Shown here: piece after piece, positions 1 through 7,189 of the stretch
Layout of the letters: every line of letters begins with the position of its first letter
Position numbering within the stretch: the first letter of the stretch is position 1
Assembly (NCBI GenBank): GCA_017623335.1
Contig: JAGAPI010000288.1
Location: 1 to 19,084, forward strand
DNA: 19,084 nucleotides
Source: Prevotella sp.
GTDB lineage: Bacteria; Bacteroidota; Bacteroidia; Bacteroidales; Bacteroidaceae
Reading direction: 5' to 3'
Position numbers and translations under genes: made by a program
Notes under the pieces: model-generated
Seen by the model: only the letters and a program-made list of their open reading frames with translations
What the model was told of the DNA's origin: nothing
Databases searched by the model: none

Positions 1-312
1 ATGAACGAGCTGAAGAAGATTAAGGACGTGATGAAGAAGGTGATGCCCGAGGCTCCCGACGAGGTGATGCTGGTGCTCGATGGCTCGACGGGGCAGAACG
101 CTTTTGAGCAGGCAAAGCAGTTTGCGGCGGTCACGACAATCACGTCGCTCGCCATTACCAAGCTCGACGGCACCGCCAAGGGCGGAGTGGTAATCGGGAT
201 AAGCGACCAGCTGAAGGTGCCCGTGAAGTATATCGGACTGGGCGAGGGTATGACCGACCTGCAGCTGTTCGACAAGCGCCAGTTTGTGGACTCGCTCTTC
301 AAAAAGGACTGA
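1..312 (+). CDS. ftsY: FtsY, signal recognition particle receptor (3' end only)
   Basis: This is the C-terminal 103 residues of the SRP receptor GTPase, which docks ribosome-SRP complexes at the inner membrane for co-translational insertion. The visible part is the end of the NG domain: DGSTGQ at residues 27-32 (usually DGTTGQ), the guanine-specificity motif TKLDGTAKGG at 53-62, and the closing GEGMTDLQLFD at 81-91. The ATG at base 1 is almost certainly an internal methionine, because the N domain, P-loop and G2/G3 motifs must lie upstream of the window. The stop is followed after 40 bases by rimO on the same strand, which suggests co-transcription. Identification by family motifs is secure; only the 5' boundary is unknown. 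Confidence 0.95.
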   Translation: MNELKKIKDVMKKVMPEAPDEVMLVLDGSTGQNAFEQAKQFAAVTTITSLAITKLDGTAKGGVVIGISDQLKVPVKYIGLGEGMTDLQLFDKRQFVDSLFKKD

Positions 313-352
313 CGCCCGCTTTTGTTTATCAGGAAAACATGCTTTTTTGTGA

Positions 353-1654
353 ATGAAAAAGAAACATATTGACATTATAACACTTGGATGCTCGAAGAAC
401 CTCGTTGACAGCGAGACGCTCATGACGCTGTTCGAGCACAACGGATATGAATGTACCCACGACAGCGAGAGCCCGCGGGGCGAGATAGTGGTGGTGAACA
501 CCTGCGGATTCATTGAGGACGCTAAGCAGGAGAGCATCGACACCATCCTTGAGCTGGCGCAGGCAAAGGACGAGGGGAGGATAGGCAGCCTCTACGTGAT
601 GGGCTGCCTGTCGCAGCGCTATCGCGGGGAGCTGGAGGCGGAGATACCGCAGGTGGACCGCTGGTACGGAAAGTTTGACTACCGGCAGCTCGTTGCCGAC
701 CTCAACGCCGGCAACGCCGTGACCTGCAGCGGAGTGAGGCACATCACAACGCCGCGCCACTATGCCTACATCAAGATTAGCGAGGGATGCGACCGCCACT
801 GTGCCTACTGTGCCATACCCATTATGACGGGACGCCACGTGAGCCGCCCCATGGACGAGATTCTCGACGAGGTGAGGATGCTCGCCGCCAACGGAACCCG
901 CGAGTTTCAGGTCATTGCCCAGGAGCTGACCTACTACGGCGTGGACATTGACGGACGGCAGGGCATTGCCGAACTCATCAACCGCATGGCGCAGATTGAG
1001 GGCGTGGAATGGATAAGGCTTCACTACGCCTACCCCGCGCACTTCCCGTGGAATCTGCTGGAGGTGATGAACCGCCGCAAGAACGTGTGCAAGTATCTGG
1101 ACATTGCCCTGCAGCACATCTCGGACAACATGCTTACGCGGATGCGCCGCAACGTTACGAAGCGCGACACCATGGAGATGATTGAGCGGATGCGCCGCGA
1201 GGTGCCGGGAATACACATCAGGACAACGCTGATGGTGGGATTTCCGGGAGAAACCGACGACGACTTCAACGAGCTGGTGGACTTTGTGAAGTGGGCGCGC
1301 TTTGAGCGAATGGGAGCCTTTGCCTACAGCGAGGAGGAAGGCACATATTCAGCCGACAGCTACGAGGACGACGTGCCTGCGGAGGTGAAGCAGAAGAGGC
1401 TCGACAGGCTCATGCGAATACAGCAGCGCATAAGCGGAGAGATAGAGGCAGAGAAGGTGGGCAAGGTGATGCGCGTGGTAGTGGACCGCACCGAGGGCGA
1501 CTATTACATAGCCCGCACCGAATTTTGCTCGCCAGAGGTGGACCCTGAGGTGCTGATAAAGGCAGAGAAGGGCAGGGAGCTGCAGATAGGACAGTTCTAC
1601 GATGTAAGAATCACCGACTCGGAGGATTTCGACCTCTATGCCGTAGTTTTATAA
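353..1654 (+). CDS. rimO: RimO, ribosomal protein S12 methylthiotransferase
   Basis: This radical-SAM enzyme adds a methylthio group to the conserved aspartate of ribosomal protein S12. The 433-residue length is normal for the family. The N-terminal methylthiotransferase domain carries the three cysteines of the auxiliary Fe-S cluster: C13 in LGCSKNLVDSE, C51 in NTCGF and C85 in GCLSQRY. The radical-SAM motif is C146-x3-C150-x2-C153 (CDRHCAYC). A TRAM-like RNA/protein-binding domain occupies about residues 368-433. LGCSKNLVDSE and GCLSQRY favour RimO over the tRNA enzyme MiaB. The start is the ATG at 353, placing C13 at its usual distance from the N-terminus. All cluster ligands are intact, so the enzyme should be active. 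It lies 40 bases after ftsY and 76 bases before the HU gene. Confidence 0.96.
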   Translation: MKKKHIDIITLGCSKNLVDSETLMTLFEHNGYECTHDSESPRGEIVVVNTCGFIEDAKQESIDTILELAQAKDEGRIGSLYVMGCLSQRYRGELEAEIPQVDRWYGKFDYRQLVADLNAGNAVTCSGVRHITTPRHYAYIKISEGCDRHCAYCAIPIMTGRHVSRPMDEILDEVRMLAANGTREFQVIAQELTYYGVDIDGRQGIAELINRMAQIEGVEWIRLHYAYPAHFPWNLLEVMNRRKNVCKYLDIALQHISDNMLTRMRRNVTKRDTMEMIERMRREVPGIHIRTTLMVGFPGETDDDFNELVDFVKWARFERMGAFAYSEEEGTYSADSYEDDVPAEVKQKRLDRLMRIQQRISGEIEAEKVGKVMRVVVDRTEGDYYIARTEFCSPEVDPEVLIKAEKGRELQIGQFYDVRITDSEDFDLYAVVL

Positions 1655-1730
1655 ACTCAGCTCAACTTTTCGCATGTTGACGGGAGTTGTGTTGCAACTC
1701 TTCAAACAGTTGGACAAATTAGAAAAAAGA

Positions 1731-2009
1731 ATGAACAACAAGGAATTTATAAGCGAGCTTGCCGCGAGGATGGGCTTCAGCATTGCCGAGACGCAGCGCA
1801 TGGTGACGGCGGTGGTCGATGAGGCGGCGGAGCGCCTGCAGAACGGCGACACGCTCTCGGTGACGGGCTTCGGAACGTTCGACGTGAAGAAGAAGATGGA
1901 GCGCGTAATCATCAATCCTGCCACGCAGCAGCGTATGCTCGTGCCGCCGAAACTGGTATTGGATTTTAAGGCGGTGCCGCGTCTGAAAGATAAAATAAAA
2001 GGAAAATAA
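1731..2009 (+). CDS. HU-family DNA-binding protein (small)
   Basis: This 92-residue nucleoid protein binds and bends DNA as a dimer. The helical dimerisation half (NNKEFISELAARMGFS and following), the GFGTF turn at about residues 46-50 and the beta arm around INPATQQRMLVPP are all visible. The arm keeps the proline that wedges into DNA in HU/IHF proteins. I chose the ATG at 1731 because HU homology begins there; the reading frame is open from an ATG at 1674, but the extra 19 residues have no HU character. The stop codon at 2007-2009 shares a base with the next start (TAATG), so the two HU genes are probably translationally coupled. Whether this is the main HU or a specialised paralogue cannot be told from the window. 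Confidence 0.9.
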   Translation: MNNKEFISELAARMGFSIAETQRMVTAVVDEAAERLQNGDTLSVTGFGTFDVKKKMERVIINPATQQRMLVPPKLVLDFKAVPRLKDKIKGK

Positions 2010-3226
2010 TGGCAAAGATCTCGTTTTTTGAAGTGGCGCAGGTGCTTGTGGAGCACAAGGGGCTTGAGAAAGGCATCGCCAAAGAATTTGTCAAGACCAT
2101 GTTTGACATTATTCTGGAACGCCTCACCACCGACCAGCTGGTGAAGGTGAGGGGGCTTGGCACGTTTAAGGTGGTGGGCGTGGACTCGCGCGAAAGCGTC
2201 AACGTTACAACCGGCGAGCGCTTTGTGATAGAAGGACACTCAAAGATAACGTTTACTCCTGACTCCACTATGAAGGAACTTATCAACAAGCCGTTCTCGC
2301 AGTTTGAGACGGTGATGCTGAACGACGGTGTGAACTTCGCCGATAATAAGGCAGAGGAGAAAGCCGGAGAAGAACCGGCTCCCGTAGTAGAAGAGGTTCC
2401 AGCTCCCGTAATCGAAGAGGAGCCTGCTCCCGTAGTCGAAGAAGAACCAGCTCCCGTAGTCGAAGAGGAGCCTGCTCCCGTAGTCGAAGAGGAACCAGCT
2501 CCCGTAGTCGAAGAGGAACCAGCTCCCGTAGTCGAAGAGGAACCTGCTCCTGAAATCGTTGAAGAAGAGCCCGCTCCTGAAACAGTTGAGGAAGAGCCAG
2601 CTCCCGAAACAGTTGAAGAAGAGCCTGCTCCCGAAATCGTTGAGGAAGAACCTGCTCCTGTTGTGGAGGAAGAACCGGAAGAAAGCCGTTTGCCCTCGCA
2701 TTTCAAGCCCGTTCTCATACACCTTATATATATAACAGTGGTTGCGGCGCTGGCAGGGTGGGGCGGCTATTGGTATGGCAAGAACTCTGCAGAGCAGGAA
2801 GCCGCGGCAAAAGTGACGATGCCGGCAAAGCCCCGCAAGGCTGTGACGGTAAGGAAGACTGTGGCGGCAAAACCTGCGGTAAAGCCCGACACGACACGCA
2901 AGGACACCGCAAAGCCGGTGGTGCAGGAGAAACAGGATGAGGTGAAGACCGAAGCGCAGATTATTCTTGAGAACCACGAGAAATATTCGGCTATGGACTC
3001 AAGGGTGCGCACGGGAGCCTATGTGATTGTGGGCGAGCTGCGCACGGAAAAGGTAAGGAAGGGCGAGACCATGGAGCGGTTTGCCCGGCGTATGCTTGGC
3101 GAGGGTATGGAATGCTACATAGAGGTCTTTAATTCTATTCCGCCAAAAACGCCATTGAAGGAAGGGCAGGAGATAAAGATTCCAAAGCTGCGGCTGAAAA
3201 AGGCTGTGAGGAAACAGAGCAAATAA
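2009..3226 (+). CDS. Membrane-anchored HU-domain protein with acidic repeat and LysM-like domain
   Basis: The 405-residue protein has four parts. Residues 1-95 form an HU-like domain with the GLGTF turn at 49-53, but the arm reads VNVTTGERFVIEG and lacks the usual DNA-wedging proline. Residues 121-224 are twelve tandem units of the EEPAPVVE / EEPAPEIVE / EEPAPETVE type, acidic and proline-rich, hence probably extended. Residues about 235-257 form one hydrophobic segment (VLIHLIYITVVAALAGWGGY). A Lys/Ala/Pro-rich stretch (about 268-305) leads to a LysM-like fold at about 336-394, seen in VRKGETMERFARRML and LKEGQEIKIPKL. If the HU domain is cytoplasmic, LysM would sit in the periplasm and could hold peptidoglycan; this topology is inferred. 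The flanking charges do not decide orientation, since lysines are abundant after the segment. It overlaps the preceding HU stop by one base, and no other gene follows before the hairpins. Confidence 0.88.
   Translation: MAKISFFEVAQVLVEHKGLEKGIAKEFVKTMFDIILERLTTDQLVKVRGLGTFKVVGVDSRESVNVTTGERFVIEGHSKITFTPDSTMKELINKPFSQFETVMLNDGVNFADNKAEEKAGEEPAPVVEEVPAPVIEEEPAPVVEEEPAPVVEEEPAPVVEEEPAPVVEEEPAPVVEEEPAPEIVEEEPAPETVEEEPAPETVEEEPAPEIVEEEPAPVVEEEPEESRLPSHFKPVLIHLIYITVVAALAGWGGYWYGKNSAEQEAAAKVTMPAKPRKAVTVRKTVAAKPAVKPDTTRKDTAKPVVQEKQDEVKTEAQIILENHEKYSAMDSRVRTGAYVIVGELRTEKVRKGETMERFARRMLGEGMECYIEVFNSIPPKTPLKEGQEIKIPKLRLKKAVRKQSK
2369..2680 (+). repeat. In-frame 24/27-bp tandem repeat encoding EEPAP units
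   Basis: Twelve units encode E-E-x-P-A-P followed by VVE, VIE, EIVE or ETVE. The central 24-bp units (roughly 2417-2545) are nearly identical at the DNA level (core GTAGTCGAAGAGGAACC), while the later 27-bp units differ more. All unit lengths are multiples of three, so gain or loss of a unit would change linker length without breaking the frame. Near-identity of neighbouring units suggests recent expansion by slippage or unequal recombination. Confidence 0.93.
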
Positions 3227-3253
3227 GAGCAAAACAGAACAAATGAAAAAAAT

Positions 3254-3286
3254 AAAGTGCCGGAGCATCACTGCTGCGGCACTTTT
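3254..3286. terminator. Hairpin terminator after the HU-LysM gene, possibly bidirectional
   Basis: A perfect 9-bp stem, AAAGTGCCG (3254-3262) with CGGCACTTT (3277-3285), encloses an inner 4-bp stem AGCA/TGCT with a TCAC loop; a single G-G mismatch separates the two. On the plus strand it is followed by TTCC. On the minus strand the left flank becomes ATTTTTTT, so the same hairpin could stop transcription coming from the GH43 side. It lies 28 bases after the HU-LysM stop. Confidence 0.75.
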
Positions 3287-3305
3287 CCTAATTAATGAAA
3301 CAACT

Positions 3306-3326
3306 ACAAACTATACAGTTTGTTTT
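3306..3326 (+). terminator. Second, AT-rich hairpin in the convergent spacer
   Basis: ACAAACT (3306-3312) and AGTTTGT (3317-3323) form a perfect 7-bp stem with an ATAC loop, followed by TTT. It is weaker than its two neighbours and may only support them. Confidence 0.45.
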
Positions 3327-3332
3327 ATTCCG

Positions 3333-3369
3333 CGTCTCCGGCACTGCTTCATGCCTGGAGCGTTTTTTT
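3333..3369 (+). terminator. Strong intrinsic terminator with T7 tail
   Basis: CG-CTCCGGCA (3333-3343, with T3335 bulged) pairs with TGCC-GGAG-CG (3352-3362, with T3356 bulged) around an 8-base loop, followed by seven T residues (3363-3369). This is a classical plus-strand terminator for the ftsY-rimO-HU block. Its T-run touches the stop codon of the convergent GH43 gene. Confidence 0.75.
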
Positions 3370-4420
3370 ACCATGGTTCCAGCGTGAGCCAGCCGTCAGA
3401 GGTCCAGTTTATGCGCTTTTTCACAAGGATTGACGCACCGTTTTTTGCCACACTGTAGCCGTGGCAGATGAACAGGTCGGCAGGAAGGTCTGTGTGGTGG
3501 TATGCGGCGCAATGCCCCATTGCCTCATATTCCTTTTTGTCGCCTTCAAGGATGATTGTTCCTCCGCCCGCGAGCATATCCTTGCCGTTGCGGTCGAGAT
3601 ACGGACCTGCCACATTCTTGCTCCTTCCCACTGCAACGCGGTAGTTGCTCTTTATGCCCCGGCAACAGTAGTCCCAGCTCACAAACAGATAGTAATAGTC
3701 GCCGTGACGCATGATGAACGGTGCCTCTATGGCGTTGGTGCCTGCATATTTCGATGTTGGGTTGGGCTCTACGTTGGTGTCACCCGGGCTGTGGCGGCGG
3801 GCTATGGTGAAAGGCTTGGCACCACGCTTCACGTGCATGCTCTTGTCGAGCTGTACCATCTGTATTCCGTCCCAAAACGAGCCCCATGTCATACACGGGC
3901 GTCCTTTCTCGTCGATAATGAAGTTAGGGTCGATGGCGTTCCAGTCGTTGCGCTTTCCCTTCGATGCCACGATGCAGCCCTCGTTCTTCCATCCGCCGGC
4001 GTTTGCCAGCGAGGTGTTGCTGAGCAGTCCTATTGCCGAGGTGTTTTTACCGAATGTAGAGCACGAGTATGCCAGATACCATTTGTTGCGGTAGCGTATT
4101 ATGTCGGGTGCCCAGATATGGTTTTCAAATCCCGGCACGCTGTCTCTGGTCCATGCCGGAATGTTGTTGCCGAGCACTCCGCTGCGGTTGATGGTCCAGC
4201 GGCTGCCGTCGGTGGAGGTCATCTGCCCTATGCCGTGCCCAGTGCAGTAGAGATAGCACACCCCGTTCTCCCATGCCATCACGGGATCGTGAACAAACGG
4301 CGTGTCAACCGTCAGTTGCTCCTTGTTGCCTTGTAGAGTAGCCTCCTGAGCCTTTGCGCAGGGAGCGGCAAAAAGCATTGCCGTCCCTATGATTATGTTG
4401 TTGATGTTCATTGCCTTCAT
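3368..4420 (-). CDS. GH43 endo-alpha-1,5-L-arabinanase (single domain, exported)
   Basis: This 350-residue GH43 enzyme resembles arabinan endo-1,5-alpha-L-arabinanases, which cut the alpha-1,5-linked backbone of arabinan. The five-bladed propeller fold shows the three family acids: D45 in VHDPV (base), D164 in NAIDPNF (pKa modulator) and E232 in IEAPFI (general acid). HIWAPDI at 101-107, WGSFWDGI at 179-186 and DYCCRGIKSNY at 250-260 are also typical of this arabinanase branch. Residues 1-25 look like a signal peptide ending CAKA|Q. The cysteine at 21 sits in AAPC, a poor lipobox, so a soluble periplasmic enzyme is more likely than a lipoprotein. The start codon overlaps the stop of the upstream GH43 by one base (TAATG), implying coupled translation as the last gene of the locus. 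Exact product pattern is unknown. Confidence 0.9.
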   Translation of the reverse strand: MKAMNINNIIIGTAMLFAAPCAKAQEATLQGNKEQLTVDTPFVHDPVMAWENGVCYLYCTGHGIGQMTSTDGSRWTINRSGVLGNNIPAWTRDSVPGFENHIWAPDIIRYRNKWYLAYSCSTFGKNTSAIGLLSNTSLANAGGWKNEGCIVASKGKRNDWNAIDPNFIIDEKGRPCMTWGSFWDGIQMVQLDKSMHVKRGAKPFTIARRHSPGDTNVEPNPTSKYAGTNAIEAPFIMRHGDYYYLFVSWDYCCRGIKSNYRVAVGRSKNVAGPYLDRNGKDMLAGGGTIILEGDKKEYEAMGHCAAYHHTDLPADLFICHGYSVAKNGASILVKKRINWTSDGWLTLEPW

Positions 4421-7083
4421 TATTTCCTTATATACTTCTTGCCGTTGATGATTACAATGCCTCGATAGCTCTTATCCACCCGCTGTCCGCTGATGTTGTA
4501 GATGGCGTCTGTATCACGATATTGTGGCTGTTCGCCGATAACTGCATTCTCAATGCCTGTGACTGTAGAGCCGTCGATGTAAGACTTCTCATTCACGAAG
4601 AATAGTTTTATCTTGCTTGGCTTAGACGCAATAGTTGTTGTGTACCCATAGTTATACACTTTCTTGCTTGTGGTGGTGATGGTAGACTCCATCTTGAATG
4701 CACCGTCGGCAGTGAGGCTTACGGTCATATCCACGAGTGAGCCGTTCATGTCGCTCTTGAATGTATCCCAATTATAGTTGCTGGTCAAACCGCTTGCATC
4801 GTAATTGTCACCCCAACCGAAGTTGTCATTGCGCAGTACGAAATATTCCTTGTAGCCTGTTGCTCCACGTTCGGCGTTTGCTGTGACGAGCCCCCAGTTG
4901 TTCCAGTTTTCAGCCATGTCGCTGTAGTTGTAGAACTGGAGTCTTATCTTCTTGCCTGCCTCAACGTCGAAGTAACTTGTCGTGAAGTTGGTCCACCATG
5001 CGGCAGTAAGGTTTTTCTGTGTAGACTCAGGATAGAATACAGGCACATAGTCCTCAGCATCTTTATCTACGGTAATCTGATATTCCCTTGTATATACGCA
5101 GTCGTCCTTGGTTATGGTGAGAGTAAGCGTCACTTTTCCGTTGTTTCTCACTCTTCCCGTGTGCGACAGTATATTGGTGTCGCTTGATTTCCACTCTACA
5201 ATTGCTCCAAGGTTGCCGGCTGTAGGCAACTGTATGTTTGAGTTGATTGTAGCACCGTCGTTTACAGGTATGCTGAGTTTGTCGAGAGTGTATTTTATTG
5301 CCGCTCTGGCATCAGCCTTCACTGCCCACAGCTCCTGTCCGTAGGTCCAGCTTTTTCCTGTCGTGCGTACTCCGCTTGATGATGACAATGCGGTGATGCA
5401 GAGTGCTGGAATGTCAGTGTAGTCAATGGTCTGACGAACGAGCACGCCACGGTAGACTGTGGTTCCTATTGTCAGTGCAATGTAGTCGGTGCCTGGTGTG
5501 CGCTCCCATTTTCCTGATACCTCCCCGCTCACTGTTCCGTCGGCATCGAGATGTATGTTCACAGGTGTCTGATACTCCTTTGCCGCCACATTCTGATAAT
5601 ATCTGTGCCGTAGCAGCTGATAGTCGCCGGCAATCTCACTGTCGTCAATTGATGCCTTTGCGGCAATGTCCTGGTCGGTTACGGTTTCACCGTCAAACTC
5701 AAACGGGGCAGCCATTATCCAGTCCTCATCGTTGAGCCACAGCTGGTGCACACGTACCTCATGTCCCTCAGTACCGTTGTTGAAACGTGTGTGATAAACC
5801 ACGAACGCGCGTCCTTTGTCATCTATAAAGGCAGAGTTGTGCCCCTGTGCAATTTCTGCCACAGGCATTGTGTCCCATTGATAGCCGCCCATGAGCAGCA
5901 CTCCGCGGTTGTCGTTGGCATTGTTGCCGTAGTTAAGAAGATATTTGTCGAAGAGTGCTGATGTGCCGTAGCAATCTTTGTATGGTCCCTCGGGATTGTC
6001 AGAGCGGAATATGCGCATCTGGTATCCACCGTTTGATTCCAGTCCGCCGTAGCTCATGAAGAGGAAGTAGTGCTTGCCAATCTTCTCTATGTAGCTTGCC
6101 TCACCGGATACGTAATATCCTCCGGCAATCTTCTTGCCGAAGTAAGGGTCGCAGGTGCAGTCCTTGGAGTAATTGCCAGAGGTGGTCTCATTGCCGTTAA
6201 TCTCATATTTGAATGTATATTGATAGTCGCGCAGACCGTTGTCTTCGTTCAGTTTCAGAATGTATATGCCTCCCGACCATGAGCCGTAGGTCATCCACAG
6301 ATTGTTGTCATCATCGTAGAACACACATGGGTCAATACAGTTTGGCCAGTAGTTACCCCAATTGTCGTTTGTGGTCACCTTATAGCGTGCAGGCAGAGCA
6401 GTCTCGCCTGTGGCTATGCTTAGGTCAGTGCGTTTCCAGTCATCGGCCTTTCCGAATCCATTATGGGCGAACTGTCCTGAGAATCCAGAGAACACTACGG
6501 GTCCCTGATAAGTCCACGGACCCTCTATGTTGTCGGCTGTAAGACATACGATGCTTGAACACCAGTTGTCGCCGTTGACGCTCATGTACATGCACCATTT
6601 CTTCATCTTTTTGTTGTATATGACATCGGGAGCCCACTGCATTCCTCTTACGGTGTTTCCTGAGAACTGCCAGCCGTGCGCATCGAAGTTACCGAAGCTC
6701 ACGTCCTCGCCCTTATAGTTCTTCACAGTTTTCACGGCGTGGCTTGAGTAGGCATTGCTGTAGTTCACAATGCCACCGCCGACATTTGCGAACATGCTAT
6801 TGTCTGTGCCTGTGTTCTCCTCGCCGGTTTTGAATGTGGTCCATTCCTGATAGTTGGCGGCTTGTGTTGTCTTGCCTCTGCCGAGGTGTGAGCCATATAT
6901 ATAATATGTTGGTGCCGACGGTGATGCGATGTTGTCAATGACAATCGACGGGTCATGGCATGACACACGCATAGAGTAGCCTCTTGAGCTGTAGGCGTTT
7001 GCCAGGTCATTGTCGCTGACAGTTGTCTGTCCTATTGCCGCTGTTGCTGTTGACAGACAGAGAAGTGTGAGAAGTTTCTTCAT
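4420..7083 (-). CDS. Large modular GH43 arabinanase with Ig-like domain, putative glycan-binding module and sorting-type tail
   Basis: This 887-residue secreted enzyme probably makes the first cuts in arabinan. Parts in order: signal peptide 1-19; GH43 propeller about 36-465 with D44 in CHDPSI, D251 in CIDPCVF, E328 in GEASYI and the buried-metal histidine H415 in QGHNSAF; a beta-rich domain about 482-590 like the C-terminal domain of extended endo-arabinanases; an Ig-like domain about 592-673; a module at 694-838 that is homologous by eye to two segments of the neighbouring lipoprotein; and a tail at 858-887 reading IYNISGQRV then GIVIINGKKYIRK. The tail resembles type A sorting signals of the type IX secretion system, which would place the enzyme outside the cell; this is inferred. 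No lipobox is present. A strong hairpin precedes the gene in the operon. Activity as an arabinanase is well supported by family; exact linkage preference is not proven. Confidence 0.9.
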   Translation of the reverse strand: MKKLLTLLCLSTATAAIGQTTVSDNDLANAYSSRGYSMRVSCHDPSIVIDNIASPSAPTYYIYGSHLGRGKTTQAANYQEWTTFKTGEENTGTDNSMFANVGGGIVNYSNAYSSHAVKTVKNYKGEDVSFGNFDAHGWQFSGNTVRGMQWAPDVIYNKKMKKWCMYMSVNGDNWCSSIVCLTADNIEGPWTYQGPVVFSGFSGQFAHNGFGKADDWKRTDLSIATGETALPARYKVTTNDNWGNYWPNCIDPCVFYDDDNNLWMTYGSWSGGIYILKLNEDNGLRDYQYTFKYEINGNETTSGNYSKDCTCDPYFGKKIAGGYYVSGEASYIEKIGKHYFLFMSYGGLESNGGYQMRIFRSDNPEGPYKDCYGTSALFDKYLLNYGNNANDNRGVLLMGGYQWDTMPVAEIAQGHNSAFIDDKGRAFVVYHTRFNNGTEGHEVRVHQLWLNDEDWIMAAPFEFDGETVTDQDIAAKASIDDSEIAGDYQLLRHRYYQNVAAKEYQTPVNIHLDADGTVSGEVSGKWERTPGTDYIALTIGTTVYRGVLVRQTIDYTDIPALCITALSSSSGVRTTGKSWTYGQELWAVKADARAAIKYTLDKLSIPVNDGATINSNIQLPTAGNLGAIVEWKSSDTNILSHTGRVRNNGKVTLTLTITKDDCVYTREYQITVDKDAEDYVPVFYPESTQKNLTAAWWTNFTTSYFDVEAGKKIRLQFYNYSDMAENWNNWGLVTANAERGATGYKEYFVLRNDNFGWGDNYDASGLTSNYNWDTFKSDMNGSLVDMTVSLTADGAFKMESTITTTSKKVYNYGYTTTIASKPSKIKLFFVNEKSYIDGSTVTGIENAVIGEQPQYRDTDAIYNISGQRVDKSYRGIVIINGKKYIRK

Positions 7084-7117
7084 TGTCGGTTCTTATTTAA
7101 AGTAGTGTTTAGTAAAT

Positions 7118-7154
7118 AAGGGAGGTATTGCCATCGAATGGGAATACCTCCCTT
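7118..7154 (-). promoter_or_regulatory. Intercistronic hairpin between the lipoprotein and GH43 genes
   Basis: AAGGGAGGTATT (7118-7129) and AATACCTCCCTT (7143-7154) form a perfect 12-bp stem. Inside it CCAT (7131-7134) pairs with ATGG (7138-7141) around a CGA loop, with one G-G mismatch between the two stems. On the coding (minus) strand the stem is followed by a weakly T-rich run (ATTTACTAAAC), so partial termination, mRNA processing or protection of the upstream susC-susD-lipoprotein message are all possible. It sits in a 106-base gap, the widest within the operon. Confidence 0.8.
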
Positions 7155-7189
7155 TTGAATTTTACATCAAAATGAGTTATCTGCGTATA

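Noticed and set aside
329..1216. Minus-strand open frame of 295 codons
   Set aside because: It is antisense to rimO, which has all family motifs. The translation is rich in His, Val and Ala with no recognisable domain.
1966..2718. Minus-strand Ser/Gly-rich frame with GAGSSST repeats
   Set aside because: It is the reverse reading of the EEPAP repeat; its repeats merely mirror the DNA repeat of the real gene.
3243..3458. Plus-strand 71-codon frame after the HU-LysM gene
   Set aside because: It runs through three terminator hairpins and into the opposite gene; no domain seen.
3461..4336. Plus-strand frame of 291 codons
   Set aside because: It is antisense to the small GH43 gene, whose catalytic residues are clear; the translation shows no domain.
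4355..4420. Small GH43 as a surface lipoprotein through Cys21
   Set aside because: The residues before the cysteine are AAP, with proline at -1, which is a poor lipobox. CAKA|Q just after is a good signal peptidase I site.
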